32,687 nucleotides of DNA, taken from the NCBI GenBank assembly GCA_017452545.1, contig JAFTME010000046.1, positions 1 to 32,687 of the forward strand. The letters are read 5' to 3'. The translations under genes were made by a program, and so were the position numbers. The DNA comes from Clostridia bacterium. GTDB taxonomy: Bacteria > Bacillota > Clostridia > Oscillospirales > CAG-272. This document shows positions 15,749 to 24,662 of this stretch, piece after piece; the first letter of the stretch is position 1, and each line of letters opens with the position of its first letter. The notes beneath the pieces were generated by a model. That model was not told the DNA's origin and made no database searches. It saw nothing but the letters and a program-made list of their open reading frames with translations.

Positions 15749-17290
15749 ATGAAGCTGGAAACATTATGCTTTCTGGCGGGCTTGGAAACCCCGCCGGATC
15801 CGCGGGTCGGAGTGATGGAAATAAGCTCTGTTACCTGCAACTCACGCGCCTGTGTGCCGGGATGCATCTACGTGTGCATCCTCGGCACGAAGGCGGACGG
15901 TCACGCATTTATTGAAGAAGCACTGGCAAAGGGCGCTGTGGCGGTTGTGACGGAGCGAGATCATCCCATTGCGGATGGCTTTGTCAAGAAACGGAACAGC
16001 GCAATTTTTATACCCGTTACCGACACGCGGGCGGCGATCGCCCGCTTGTTTGACGCATGGTACGGGCATCCCGCAAGGGGAATGTCGTTGATTGCCGTAA
16101 CGGGGACCAACGGAAAGACCTCGGTTTCGACCATGATCAAGGCGATGCTGGACGCTGCCATGATTCCCGCCGGGCTGATCGGTACGGTGCGGTGCGTTTG
16201 CCGCGACCGTGTGCTGGATATCCGCAGCGCGGACGAAACGGCGAACCTGACGACGCCCGATCCCGAGCAGCTGTATCATATCCTCGCCGTTATGGCGGCA
16301 GAGGGGGTTCGCACGGTCGTGATGGAGACCTCCTCACACGCGCTGGCGCTCAAAAAGCTGGAGCCGCTTTGCTTTGATGCGGCAATCTTTACCAATCTGT
16401 CGCCCGAGCATCTGGATTTTCACGGGGATATGGAGCACTATTTTGCGGCGAAAGCATCCTTGCTTGCCAAAACATCGCTTGCCATTATCAATGCAGACGA
16501 TGCCTATGCGCCGCGGATGCGTGAGTGCTGTTATGGGAGAGTCGTGACGACCTCCTGCGGACTGCACGATGCGGATTACGTCGCCTCTGACGTGCACGTG
16601 CTGGGGGTAGAGGGGATCACGTACACGCTTTTAGGAAAAAACAGCACGGCAGCTCGCTTGAGCAGTCCCATTCCGGGGGCGTTTACCGTCTCCAATACGC
16701 TGCAGGCTGCGGCTTGTGCGTTGCAGTTGGGTGTTCCGCTTGCTGCAGTCCGTGACGGGCTGCGACATTTGAGCGGGATCGCAGGGCGGATGGAGCGGGT
16801 GCGTTTGCCTGTGCCGGTGTCTTTTTCGGTGTTTATTGATTATGCCCATACGCCCGACGCTCTGGAAAATCTGCTGCGGACGGCGCGTGAATTCCGGCAA
16901 AAGCAGCAGCGTGTCGTACTGCTCTTTGGCTGCGGTGGTGACCGTGACAGAAGCAAGCGCCCTCTGATGGCGCAGGTCGCTGCGCGGTTTGCCGACGTGA
17001 TCTATCTGACCTCCGATAACAGTCGGAGCGAGGATCCGACGCAGATCTTTTCCGATATTGCTGCCGGATTTCCGCAAGGCATCGCTTATACCCTGATCCC
17101 CGATCGCGCCGAAGCGATCGCAACGGCGATCCGCAACGCGGCTCCGGGTGATATTATCCTGCTTGCAGGCAAGGGGCACGAGACCTACGAGATCGACGGT
17201 GCCGGCAAGCATCATTTTGATGAAAGAACCATCGTCGCGGCAGCAGTTGCTGCGGCTTTCCCAAGGGGAAGGCTTGAAAAAGAAGAATAA
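15749..17290 (+). CDS. murE: UDP-N-acetylmuramoyl-L-alanyl-D-glutamate ligase MurE (probably meso-diaminopimelate-adding)
   Basis: The product is 513 aa from ATG 15749. MurE adds the third amino acid of the stem peptide, using ATP, in the cytoplasm. An N-terminal UDP-substrate domain (SSVTCNSRACVPG) is followed by the P-loop GTNGKTS near residue 118, ETSSHALAL, FTNLSPEHLDFH with the carbamylated-lysine region AKASL, and the ligase C-domain with DYAHTPDALEN, FGCGGDRDRSKRP and GKGHETYE. The specificity loop reads DNSRSEDP near residue 424. The diaminopimelate signature is DNPR; the arginine is kept but proline is replaced by serine. Together with the diaminopimelate dehydrogenase gene at the window end, mDAP is the likely substrate. 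Confidence 0.95.
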   Translation: MKLETLCFLAGLETPPDPRVGVMEISSVTCNSRACVPGCIYVCILGTKADGHAFIEEALAKGAVAVVTERDHPIADGFVKKRNSAIFIPVTDTRAAIARLFDAWYGHPARGMSLIAVTGTNGKTSVSTMIKAMLDAAMIPAGLIGTVRCVCRDRVLDIRSADETANLTTPDPEQLYHILAVMAAEGVRTVVMETSSHALALKKLEPLCFDAAIFTNLSPEHLDFHGDMEHYFAAKASLLAKTSLAIINADDAYAPRMRECCYGRVVTTSCGLHDADYVASDVHVLGVEGITYTLLGKNSTAARLSSPIPGAFTVSNTLQAAACALQLGVPLAAVRDGLRHLSGIAGRMERVRLPVPVSFSVFIDYAHTPDALENLLRTAREFRQKQQRVVLLFGCGGDRDRSKRPLMAQVAARFADVIYLTSDNSRSEDPTQIFSDIAAGFPQGIAYTLIPDRAEAIATAIRNAAPGDIILLAGKGHETYEIDGAGKHHFDERTIVAAAVAAAFPRGRLEKEE

Positions 17291-17346
17291 TGTGTTTCCC
17301 GCACCTGCTGTGGGATGATTTCGATAGAAAGGCTTGAGAAAAGACA

Positions 17347-18759
17347 ATGAGAATTGAAACGGGAAGAGACGACTTTACGCTGGCAGACGTAGCAAGTGCC
17401 TGTAGTGGACTTTTGGTAGGAAAAAATCGCATCGTTCGCGCCATCTGCACCGATTCACGCGAGGCAGATGAGTCCACGCTGTTTATTGCGTTGCGCGGAG
17501 AGCGAGTGGACGGTCACCAGTATATCCCCTCTGCCATTGAGCGTGGCTGCTGCATGGTTATGTGTGAGAGTTGGCTGCCCTCGGGCGAGGCATCCGCCGT
17601 TATCGTCAAGCATACCGAGCATGCGCTCTCCCGCATTGCCGCTGCGTATCTTTCCACGCGCAACATCCCGCGTGTTGCCGTGACGGGCAGCGTAGGCAAA
17701 ACGACGACCAAGGAATTTGTTTACGCCGTTTTGGCAACCAAGTATCATACTTATAAAACAGCAGGGAATTATAACAGTACCATCGGTATGCCGCTGTCAG
17801 CCGTTGAGATCACACCCGCGCATAAGGCAGCCGTCTTTGAGATGGGCATGAGTAGTCGTGGAGAAATCGCAAGAATGTCGCAGGCGGCAACGCCCAACAT
17901 CGCGATCATCACCAACATCGGCTCCTCGCATCTGGAGTATCTGGAAACGAGAGAAAATATCGCCAAAGCCAAGCTGGAGATCACCGAGGGCTTGCGCGAT
18001 GGCGGCTTGCTGCTGGTCAACGGCGACGAGCCGCTGCTGCGCGGCATTACGGGACCGAGCTACCGCGTCAGAAGCGTATCGCTTGAGGGCAACGGCGATT
18101 ATTGCGGCGAGAATATCGTGCTGAATCCCGCAAAGGAATGCACAACCTTTGATCTTCGCACGCCGACGGGAACGCTGTGCGGCTTTGAGATCCCTGCCGT
18201 GGGCAAGCATATGGTCTACGACGCCATTTTTGCTTACGTCGTCGGTCGTGAGATGGGCATGGAGGAGAGCGAGATCCGTCGCGGACTGATGAACTATCAA
18301 TCCGGCGGTCTGCGTCAAAGACTGCTGCCCGTGGGTGATATTACCATTCTTGAGGATTGCTACAATGCAGCACCCGAGTCCATGCGCGCCGCACTGTACG
18401 TGCTGGGCAGCTTTGCCCGTGAGCGCCGCTGCCGCGGTGTTGCGGTGCTTGGAGATATGCGTGAGCTGGGTGTACAGTCGCGCCATATGCATGAGCAGAT
18501 TGGCGTTTACGCGGTTGAGCAAGGCGTTTCTGTCCTTCTGACGCTGGGCGACCTGGGTGCAAGCATTGCCGAGGGCGCTATGGGCGCGGGCTTGGCGGAT
18601 GAAAACGTGCTGATGCATCGTGATCTTTCCGATCTGACGCCTGCCGCGAAGCAGCTGCACGCGCTGCTGCAGCCGGGAGATATCGTGCTTGTCAAGGCGA
18701 GCCGATCGGTCGCTGCCGAGCGCTTGATCGATGCGCTGCGCCGCCTGAACGAAAATTAA
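17347..18759 (+). CDS. murF: UDP-N-acetylmuramoyl-tripeptide:D-alanyl-D-alanine ligase
   Basis: The product is 470 aa from ATG 17347; the ribosome site is weak (AGAAAGG about 13 nt upstream, or AGAAAAGA nearer). MurF adds the D-Ala-D-Ala dipeptide to complete the UDP-MurNAc-pentapeptide. Motifs: CTDSREADESTLFIALRG in the N-terminal domain, P-loop TGSVGKTTTKE near residue 114, NYNSTIGMPL, FEMGMSSRGEI, ITNIGSSHLEYL, and C-terminal DCYNAAPESMRAAL. The length is usual. It lies 56 nt after murE. The keeping of MurF is consistent with ordinary D-Ala-D-Ala ends; nothing here suggests a depsipeptide variant. Confidence 0.96.
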   Translation: MRIETGRDDFTLADVASACSGLLVGKNRIVRAICTDSREADESTLFIALRGERVDGHQYIPSAIERGCCMVMCESWLPSGEASAVIVKHTEHALSRIAAAYLSTRNIPRVAVTGSVGKTTTKEFVYAVLATKYHTYKTAGNYNSTIGMPLSAVEITPAHKAAVFEMGMSSRGEIARMSQAATPNIAIITNIGSSHLEYLETRENIAKAKLEITEGLRDGGLLLVNGDEPLLRGITGPSYRVRSVSLEGNGDYCGENIVLNPAKECTTFDLRTPTGTLCGFEIPAVGKHMVYDAIFAYVVGREMGMEESEIRRGLMNYQSGGLRQRLLPVGDITILEDCYNAAPESMRAALYVLGSFARERRCRGVAVLGDMRELGVQSRHMHEQIGVYAVEQGVSVLLTLGDLGASIAEGAMGAGLADENVLMHRDLSDLTPAAKQLHALLQPGDIVLVKASRSVAAERLIDALRRLNEN

Positions 18760-18810
18760 CGTACCCAAAGGATAAAGGAACCGTATTCGGACGAAAGAAG
18801 AGAGTGACAA

Positions 18811-19812
18811 ATGATGAGCTATAATCAAATCGTACTGTTGTTTTTGTCGGCGCTGCCTGCGGCATTGCTGCTGACGGTGATCGCCTGCCGGTGCATCATT
18901 CCGATTCTTCGTAAATGTCACATCGGACAGAATATTTATACCGAGGGTCCCGCGTGGCATGCCTCCAAGCAGGGAACCCCGACCATGGGCGGCATTTGCT
19001 TTATCCTTGCCATGCTGGTCAGCGTGCTGCCGTTTGTTGCTCTTTACGCTCGCTCGGCACAGGTGGACGTCGTGCCGCTGGCACTAACGCTTGCTTTGGG
19101 CGTTGGAAATGCAATGGTCGGCTTTGTGGACGATTTTGCCAAGCTGCTGCACAAGCAGAACAAGGGCTTGAGCAGCCTGCAAAAGCTGCTGCTGCAGACC
19201 GTCGTTGCCATCGCTTACGTGTTCGGTATGGCAGCAACGGGGCACATGAATACCGTTCTCTCGCTTGAGGTGATCGGATTTTCACTTGATCTTGGCGTTG
19301 CTTATTATGCCTTTGCTGTGCTTTTGATCCTTGCCATGGTCAACAGCACCAATCTGACTGACGGTCTTGACGGCCTTGCCTCCTCGGTGACGCTGGTTGC
19401 GGCAATGTGCTTCTCGCTGATCGGCTTTATCGCCTGTGATGCGCAGACCGTCGTGCTCGGTGCAGCGCTGATCGGCGCGATGATCGGCTTTCTGTTTTTC
19501 AACTACCATCCCGCCAAGGTCTTTATGGGCGATACCGGCTCTCTGTATCTCGGCGGAATTCTCGTCGGTATGGGGCTTGCCATAGACCGCCCGATCCTGA
19601 CGGTTTTGATCTCGCTGGTGTTCATTCTGGATATGCTCAGTAGTCTGATTCAGATCATCAGCTACAAGCTTCGTAAAAAGCGTGTCTTTTTGATGGCTCC
19701 CGTTCATCATCACTTTGAGAAAAAGGGCTGGAGCGAAGAAAAGATCGTTTACGTGTTTTCGGGTACCGCGCTGTTTTTCGGCGTGCTTGCAGTCATTATA
19801 TCGACGCTTTAA
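18811..19812 (+). CDS. mraY: Phospho-N-acetylmuramoyl-pentapeptide transferase
   Basis: The product is 333 aa; tandem ATGs at 18811 and 18814 follow a weak AAGAAGAGAG site. MraY transfers phospho-MurNAc-pentapeptide to undecaprenyl phosphate in the membrane, making lipid I. Around ten membrane helices are visible. Conserved cytoplasmic blocks: WHASKQGTPTMGG, GFVDDFAKL with the catalytic-site aspartates, NLTDGLDGLAS, NYHPAKVFMGDTGSL and APVHHHFEKKGWSE. The stop codon is immediately followed by the ftsW leader; murD, which usually sits at this point in Bacillus-type clusters, is missing. Confidence 0.97.
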   Translation: MMSYNQIVLLFLSALPAALLLTVIACRCIIPILRKCHIGQNIYTEGPAWHASKQGTPTMGGICFILAMLVSVLPFVALYARSAQVDVVPLALTLALGVGNAMVGFVDDFAKLLHKQNKGLSSLQKLLLQTVVAIAYVFGMAATGHMNTVLSLEVIGFSLDLGVAYYAFAVLLILAMVNSTNLTDGLDGLASSVTLVAAMCFSLIGFIACDAQTVVLGAALIGAMIGFLFFNYHPAKVFMGDTGSLYLGGILVGMGLAIDRPILTVLISLVFILDMLSSLIQIISYKLRKKRVFLMAPVHHHFEKKGWSEEKIVYVFSGTALFFGVLAVIISTL

Positions 19813-19833
19813 TTGAAGGTTAGGGGGGATACT

Positions 19834-21135
19834 GTGTCGGAAAAGGATGAGATCTCGTGGACAGAGCGCCACAAACGGGATAACGCCCCCCAAACCGTCG
19901 AGCCGGATACCGCACCAAAAAAGCGCCTTCTGTTTGCAAGCGGTCGCAGCCGCAAGGATCCGATCTTTGACACGCCGGTGTCGGATCTCGGTACCATCAA
20001 GCAGGATAAGCCGCTTTCCTGCGGCAGCATCGACATGACCTTCCTTCTGATCGTCCTCGGTCTGCTTCTCTTCGGTGTGATCATGGCGTATAGCGCCAGC
20101 TCCATTTACAGCGAACAGCAACGCGACGACAGTCTGTATTATATCAAGCGCCATCTGATGTTCATTATGCTTGCGCTTGCGGTAACGGTACCGTTCATAC
20201 TCAAGGCGCGTCCGTGGTTCTGGCGCTTTTTCGCCATCGCCTCCTACGGTGGCGCGGTAGCGCTTTTGCTGCTGGTGCTGTTGATCGGACAGAGCGAGGG
20301 CGACGCGCAGCGTTGGATCCAGCTTGGTCCCATTACCATTCAGCCCTCGGAGATCGCCAAGCTGGCGGTCGCTATGACCATGGCGCTGCTGATGACAAAA
20401 TACGAAAAGCAGATCATGTCCGATCACAAGTTCGGCGGAAATTTCCGCTACGGCGTGCTGCTGCCGGGAGCCTGCATGGGCTTGATCGTTCTGCTGGTCG
20501 CAGCGGAGCGGCACATCTCGGGTGTTATGATCATTTGTATGATCGGCGCGGCGGTCATGCTGCTGGGCGGCACAAAAATGCGCTGGATACTGCTGCTTGG
20601 CGGTGCGGTGGTCGTGATGGGAACGCTGCTGATCGTCTTTTCCAGCTATGCCGACACGCGACTGGATATCTGGCTGCGCATTGACGAGCTGGATCCGCTG
20701 GGCGAGGCGTGGCAAACGCTGCAGGGGCTGTATGCCATCGGCTCGGGCGGCTTGTTCGGGCTCGGACTCGGAAACAGCCGACAGAAGTTCGGCTACGTAT
20801 CCGAGCCGCAAAACGACTTTATTTTTACCATTATCTGCGAGGAGCTTGGCTTTTTCGGCGCGGTGGCGGTTCTGCTGCTCTTCGGGCTTCTTGCATGGCG
20901 CGGCTTTCAGATCGCATCCAAGGCACCGGATAAGTTCTGTGCGCTGACGGTTTACGGTATCGTGTTCAAAACGGTGCTGCAGGCGGCGCTGAATATTGCC
21001 GTCGTAACCAATTCCATGCCAAATACCGGTATCTCACTTCCGTTCTTCAGCTCGGGAGGTACCGCACTTGCCATTCAGATTTTTGAGATGGGGATCGTTT
21101 TGAATATTTCGCGATTCTCATACGTTGATAAATAA
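19834..21135 (+). CDS. ftsW: FtsW/SpoVE-type peptidoglycan glycosyltransferase (SEDS family)
   Basis: The product is 433 aa. GTG 19834 is chosen because AGGGGGG at 19822-19828 lies 5 nt upstream; the in-frame TTG at 19813 has no ribosome site. SEDS proteins polymerise lipid II into glycan strands at the septum with a class B PBP partner, here presumably the PASTA PBP encoded upstream. An unusually long polar N-terminal tail (about 65 aa) precedes some ten membrane helices. Motifs: IMAYSASSIYS, GDAQRWIQLGPITIQPSEIAK split over the third helix region, AERHISGVMII, GLFGLGLGNSRQKFGY, PQNDFIFTIICEELG and NTGISLPFFSSGGTA. SpoVE (spore cortex) and FtsW cannot be separated by sequence alone. Confidence 0.93.
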   Translation: MSEKDEISWTERHKRDNAPQTVEPDTAPKKRLLFASGRSRKDPIFDTPVSDLGTIKQDKPLSCGSIDMTFLLIVLGLLLFGVIMAYSASSIYSEQQRDDSLYYIKRHLMFIMLALAVTVPFILKARPWFWRFFAIASYGGAVALLLLVLLIGQSEGDAQRWIQLGPITIQPSEIAKLAVAMTMALLMTKYEKQIMSDHKFGGNFRYGVLLPGACMGLIVLLVAAERHISGVMIICMIGAAVMLLGGTKMRWILLLGGAVVVMGTLLIVFSSYADTRLDIWLRIDELDPLGEAWQTLQGLYAIGSGGLFGLGLGNSRQKFGYVSEPQNDFIFTIICEELGFFGAVAVLLLFGLLAWRGFQIASKAPDKFCALTVYGIVFKTVLQAALNIAVVTNSMPNTGISLPFFSSGGTALAIQIFEMGIVLNISRFSYVDK

Positions 21136-21153
21136 CAGGAAAGGAGCGCTTGT

Positions 21154-22305
21154 ATGCTTCGCGTGCTTTTGACAGGCGGCGGCTCGGGAGGACACGTCAA
21201 TCCCGCGTTGGCTATTGCCGAAATTATTAAGTTTAATCACCCCGATGCCGAGATCGCCTTTGTCGGTACGGCACAGGGAAAGGAAAATGATCTCGTGCCC
21301 CGTGCAGGCTATCGGCTGTATCACGTTGACAGCATGGGAATTCAGCGCTCGCTGACGCCCTCCAATATCAAGGCGCTCATGCTGGCGATCACCTCTCCGC
21401 ACAGCAAAAAGACCAAGCGCATTTTGCAGGAATTTCGCCCCGATATCGTAATCGGCACGGGCGGATACGTTTGCTGGCCCTTGATCCGCGCTGCGGCTAT
21501 CGCGGGTATTCCCACGGTGCTGCACGAGTCGAATTGCATGGCGGGCTTGACGGTCCGTATGCTGCAGGGCAGTGTGGACAGACTGCTGTTGAATTTTGAA
21601 GAAACCGTCGAGCAGCTGCATTGTAAAAAGAAGTGCGAGGTGGTAGGAAATCCGCTGCTTTCGGGCTTTGGTACGGTTCCGACGGCGCAGGCAAGAGAGA
21701 CGCTGGCGCTCGGTGAAAATGAGCGTATGGTGCTTATTTGCGCAGGAAGCCTCGGCTCCTCGACCATCAATGCCGCAACACTGGAAATGCTGCGCAATAT
21801 TGCGCCCAAGCGTCCGCACGTCCGCTTTGTGCTTGCCACCGGTAAGCGGCACTATGAAACGGTGCTGCGCGAGGCAAAGGAAATGGGACTTGACGCACTG
21901 CCCAACGTTGTGCTGAAGGACTACATTTACGATATGCCGATGCAGATGTCGGCTGCCGACGTTGTTGTTTCCCGTGCGGGGGCGATGAGCCTGTCGGAGC
22001 TGGCAATGATGGGAAAGGCGTGCGTTATCGTACCCTCGCCTTACGTTGCCGACAATCATCAGCTGCGCAATGCGCAGGCACTTTCCGATCGGGGAGCGGC
22101 GCTCTTGGTCGAGGAAAAGGATTTCGCACGAAACGAGCTGCAGACGGCGGTGCTCTCGCTGCTGGACGACACGGCGCTTGCTGACAATCTGCGCACGGCG
22201 ATCCGCGCCTTCGCACCTACGGATACCAACCGACGGATCTATGAGATCATCGTGCAGCTGCTTTCGGAATACAGACAAAAAAGAGAACGAAATAATAAAA
22301 AATAA
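21154..22305 (+). CDS. murG: UDP-GlcNAc:lipid I N-acetylglucosaminyltransferase
   Basis: The product is 383 aa from ATG 21154, behind AAAGGAG. MurG adds GlcNAc to lipid I on the inner membrane face, giving lipid II. Motifs: the N-terminal glycine loop TGGGSGGHVNPALAIAE, GTAQGKENDLVP, GTGGYVCWPLI, HESNCMAGL (a variant of the usual HEQN), the second-domain loop CAGSLGSSTIN, DYIYDMPMQMSAADVVVSRAGAMSLSEL in two parts, and DNHQLRNAQAL. It is GT28 by family. It follows ftsW closely and precedes ftsQ by 24 nt, as in other Bacillota clusters; murB, often next, is absent. Confidence 0.97.
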   Translation: MLRVLLTGGGSGGHVNPALAIAEIIKFNHPDAEIAFVGTAQGKENDLVPRAGYRLYHVDSMGIQRSLTPSNIKALMLAITSPHSKKTKRILQEFRPDIVIGTGGYVCWPLIRAAAIAGIPTVLHESNCMAGLTVRMLQGSVDRLLLNFEETVEQLHCKKKCEVVGNPLLSGFGTVPTAQARETLALGENERMVLICAGSLGSSTINAATLEMLRNIAPKRPHVRFVLATGKRHYETVLREAKEMGLDALPNVVLKDYIYDMPMQMSAADVVVSRAGAMSLSELAMMGKACVIVPSPYVADNHQLRNAQALSDRGAALLVEEKDFARNELQTAVLSLLDDTALADNLRTAIRAFAPTDTNRRIYEIIVQLLSEYRQKRERNNKK

Positions 22306-22329
22306 ACGCAATGCGGAAGGAGCACGACC

Positions 22330-23250
22330 ATGGATGAAAGAAGTTATCTCTATGACAGCTGTTTCTCCCGCAAGGCGGCTCACCGTCGCAGACGGCGCAG
22401 AAAAAAGCTGCGCCGTCTGCGCTTTGCCATTGCATTTTGTCTGCTGATCGTCGGGCTTTGCCTTGGTGTTGGCAGTTGGCTGGAAACGGTCACCGTGGAG
22501 CATATCCTCTTTGAAGGACAAGCCCATTATACCGAGGAGGCACTTGCCGGGCAGTTGGCGATACACGAGGGAGATCGTATGTACGCGATCGATCGGGAGC
22601 AAGCTGCAAAGGCGCTGCTTGACGCCTGTCCGTATCTGGCAACGGCGGAGATCGCTCCCACTCTGAAGGGGGTGCTGACCGTGCGTGTGAGCGAGCGTGT
22701 GGCTCGCTGGGCGCTGGGGGTGGCGGACGGTGGCTATGCGATCCTTGATGCCGAGCTGACCGTGCTCGAGCTGGCAGCGGCGGCGCAGGGGAACTGTGTT
22801 GTGCTTGCCGACGGGCTGCCGCAGGTGGTGGTTGGTGAGAGTCTGCCGCAGACGGCGCATCGACTGGAGGAGGAGGCAAGGGAAGCACGTGCCCGAGCGA
22901 AGGAAGCCGGCGTGGACGTTTCGGATTTTGTGATCCCCAACTACTCTGACCCCGTTGCCGTACTGGAGACACGGCTGCAGGAGCTCACGGAGGCATACGC
23001 CGATGCCGATGCGAAGCGCGCTCCGCTTCGACTTGATATGACCGACCGTTTCTCCCTTGAGCTTTGGCTCAACGACGGCACGCGGATCCATCTCGGGGGC
23101 AGCGGAGAGCTTGTCGCTAAGTATCGCGGTGCGACGGATGCACTTGAGCGCTATCGTCAGCGTCATCCGGAGATTGGAGGTATGGCGGGCATTTTGGTGG
23201 ACGTAAGTGATCTTTCTCGCATTTCCATCACCAAAAAAGAGGCAAATTAA
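22330..23250 (+). CDS. ftsQ: Cell division protein FtsQ/DivIB
   Basis: The product is 306 aa from ATG 22330, behind GAAGGAG. Topology fits FtsQ/DivIB: a short cytoplasmic tail ending in a very basic run (HRRRRRRKKLRRLR), one membrane helix (about 33-53), a POTRA domain (about 55-125, beginning VTVEHILFEGQAHYTEEAL), and a beta domain to the end. It forms a trimer with FtsL and DivIC and recruits or regulates the septal synthase. The assignment draws on both the POTRA pattern and gene order. The next gene is ftsZ, separated by an AT-rich promoter region; ftsA, often between them, is absent. Confidence 0.9.
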   Translation: MDERSYLYDSCFSRKAAHRRRRRRKKLRRLRFAIAFCLLIVGLCLGVGSWLETVTVEHILFEGQAHYTEEALAGQLAIHEGDRMYAIDREQAAKALLDACPYLATAEIAPTLKGVLTVRVSERVARWALGVADGGYAILDAELTVLELAAAAQGNCVVLADGLPQVVVGESLPQTAHRLEEEAREARARAKEAGVDVSDFVIPNYSDPVAVLETRLQELTEAYADADAKRAPLRLDMTDRFSLELWLNDGTRIHLGGSGELVAKYRGATDALERYRQRHPEIGGMAGILVDVSDLSRISITKKEAN

Positions 23251-23300
23251 GAAAAAAGCAAGGTTTTTTTGAAATTTTAAAAAAATTTTCGAAAAAACTA

Positions 23301-23329
23301 TTGCAAAATTCCTCAAAAAATTGTATGAT
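23301..23329 (+). promoter_or_regulatory. Sigma-A-type promoter for ftsZ
   Basis: TTGCAA (23301-23306), 17 nt, TATGAT (23324-23329). It is preceded by about 50 nt of A/T tracts (from 23250) that could act as an UP-element or bent DNA. The predicted start near 23336 leaves a leader of about 80 nt. Confidence 0.8.
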
Positions 23330-23354
23330 ATAGAGGAGAATATCTTCATAGTCG

Positions 23355-23376
23355 CACCGTGTCCTTCGGAACGGTG
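23355..23376 (+). other. Leader hairpin in the ftsZ 5' untranslated region
   Basis: CACCGT (23355-23360) pairs with ACGGTG (23371-23376), with an inner TCC/GGA and a small TTC loop. There is no T-run after it, so it is not a terminator. It lies 25 nt before the GGGAGG Shine-Dalgarno and may protect the mRNA 5' end. Confidence 0.45.
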
Positions 23377-23417
23377 GCGGACGGAAAGAAAAATAAATCT
23401 TGGGAGGTTCACTGCAC

Positions 23418-24662
23418 ATGACATTCGAACATGATGAAGGCAATGACAGCGGCGTTAGCATAAAGGTAATAGGCGTCGGCGGCGGCGGTAATAATGCCGT
23501 CAATCGTATGATCTCCACCAACATTTGCGGTGTGGAATTCGTAGCAATCAACACAGACAGACAGGCAATTCGCAGAAGTGATGCGGCTAATCAGCTCATC
23601 ATCGGCGAAAAGATCACGAAGGGCTTTGGTGCCGGCTCTAACCCTGCAATCGGTGAGCGCGCGGCTGAGGAGTCCTTGGAAGAGCTGAAGAATCTGCTGA
23701 AGGATACCGACATGGTATTCGTAACTGCAGGTATGGGCGGCGGTACCGGTACGGGCGCGGCTCCCGTTGTTGCTCGCGTAGCACAGGAACTGGGCATTCT
23801 GACCATTGGTATCGTAACCAAGCCCTTCGCATTTGAGGGCGCAAAGCGCGCACAGCAGGCTGACAAGGGTATCGCCGAGCTGCGTAAGTACGTTGACTCG
23901 CTGGTCGTTATCCCCAACGAGAGACTGAAGCAGGTATCCGACACCCGCATCACGCTGCAGAACGCATTTGAGGTTGCAGACGACGTTCTGCGCCGCGGCG
24001 TTCAGTCCATCTCCGATCTGATCAACGTTCCCGGCTTTATCAACCTGGACTTTGCAGACGTTACATCCGTTATGAAGGATGCAGGCTACGCACACATGGG
24101 CGTTGGCTCTGCAACCGGTAAGGACAAGGCAGAGCTGGCAGCACGTGCAGCCATCTTCAGCCCGCTGCTTGAGAGCTCCATTTCCGGTGCTCGCGGCATC
24201 CTGATCAGCATTTCCGTTTCTCCCGACGTTGGTCTGGAGGAGGTTAACCAGGCATCCAGCATGATCGCGCAGGAAGCACATCCCGACGCAAGCATCATCT
24301 GGGGTGTTGCCTTCGATCCTGAGCTGGACGATGAGATGAAGATCACCATCATCGCTACCGGCTTTGCAGATCACACCGGCGACGAGCCTGCTCCCGTCAA
24401 GCCCGTGGATAATAAGACGGTCATTGAGAAGAAGGACGAGCCCGTAAAGCCCGTGATCAGCAAGCCCATGAAGGCTTCTGACATGGCAGCCGGCATGACC
24501 CCCGCGCTCAAGGAGGAAAAGCCTGCAGAGGAGCCTAAGGCAGTAGAGGAGCCCAAGGCTGTAGTAAAGCCCGCCGTTGAGGTTGTAGAGGACATGGACG
24601 AGGATGACGTTCTGAGCATGTTCTCCTTCGGCAAGGGAGGCGCCACCAAAAGCAACGGCTGA
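23418..24662 (+). CDS. ftsZ: Cell division protein FtsZ
   Basis: The product is 414 aa from ATG 23418; GGGAGG at 23402-23407 gives 10 nt spacing. FtsZ is the tubulin-like GTPase that forms the Z ring. Motifs: VIGVGGGGNNAVNRM, AINTDRQA, the tubulin signature GGGTGTG at residues 107-113, ITLQNAFEVADDVLRRGVQ (in part), and the T7-loop NLDFADVTSVM. The globular domain ends near residue 320 and a Lys/Glu/Pro/Ala-rich linker follows. The annotated end, DVLSMFSFGKGG then ATKSNG, is not the usual D-x-x-P-x-F-L tail that binds FtsA or SepF. The reading frame one base ahead stays open for another 220 nt (see next entry), so the real C-terminus is uncertain. Confidence 0.96.
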   Translation: MTFEHDEGNDSGVSIKVIGVGGGGNNAVNRMISTNICGVEFVAINTDRQAIRRSDAANQLIIGEKITKGFGAGSNPAIGERAAEESLEELKNLLKDTDMVFVTAGMGGGTGTGAAPVVARVAQELGILTIGIVTKPFAFEGAKRAQQADKGIAELRKYVDSLVVIPNERLKQVSDTRITLQNAFEVADDVLRRGVQSISDLINVPGFINLDFADVTSVMKDAGYAHMGVGSATGKDKAELAARAAIFSPLLESSISGARGILISISVSPDVGLEEVNQASSMIAQEAHPDASIIWGVAFDPELDDEMKITIIATGFADHTGDEPAPVKPVDNKTVIEKKDEPVKPVISKPMKASDMAAGMTPALKEEKPAEEPKAVEEPKAVVKPAVEVVEDMDEDDVLSMFSFGKGGATKSNG

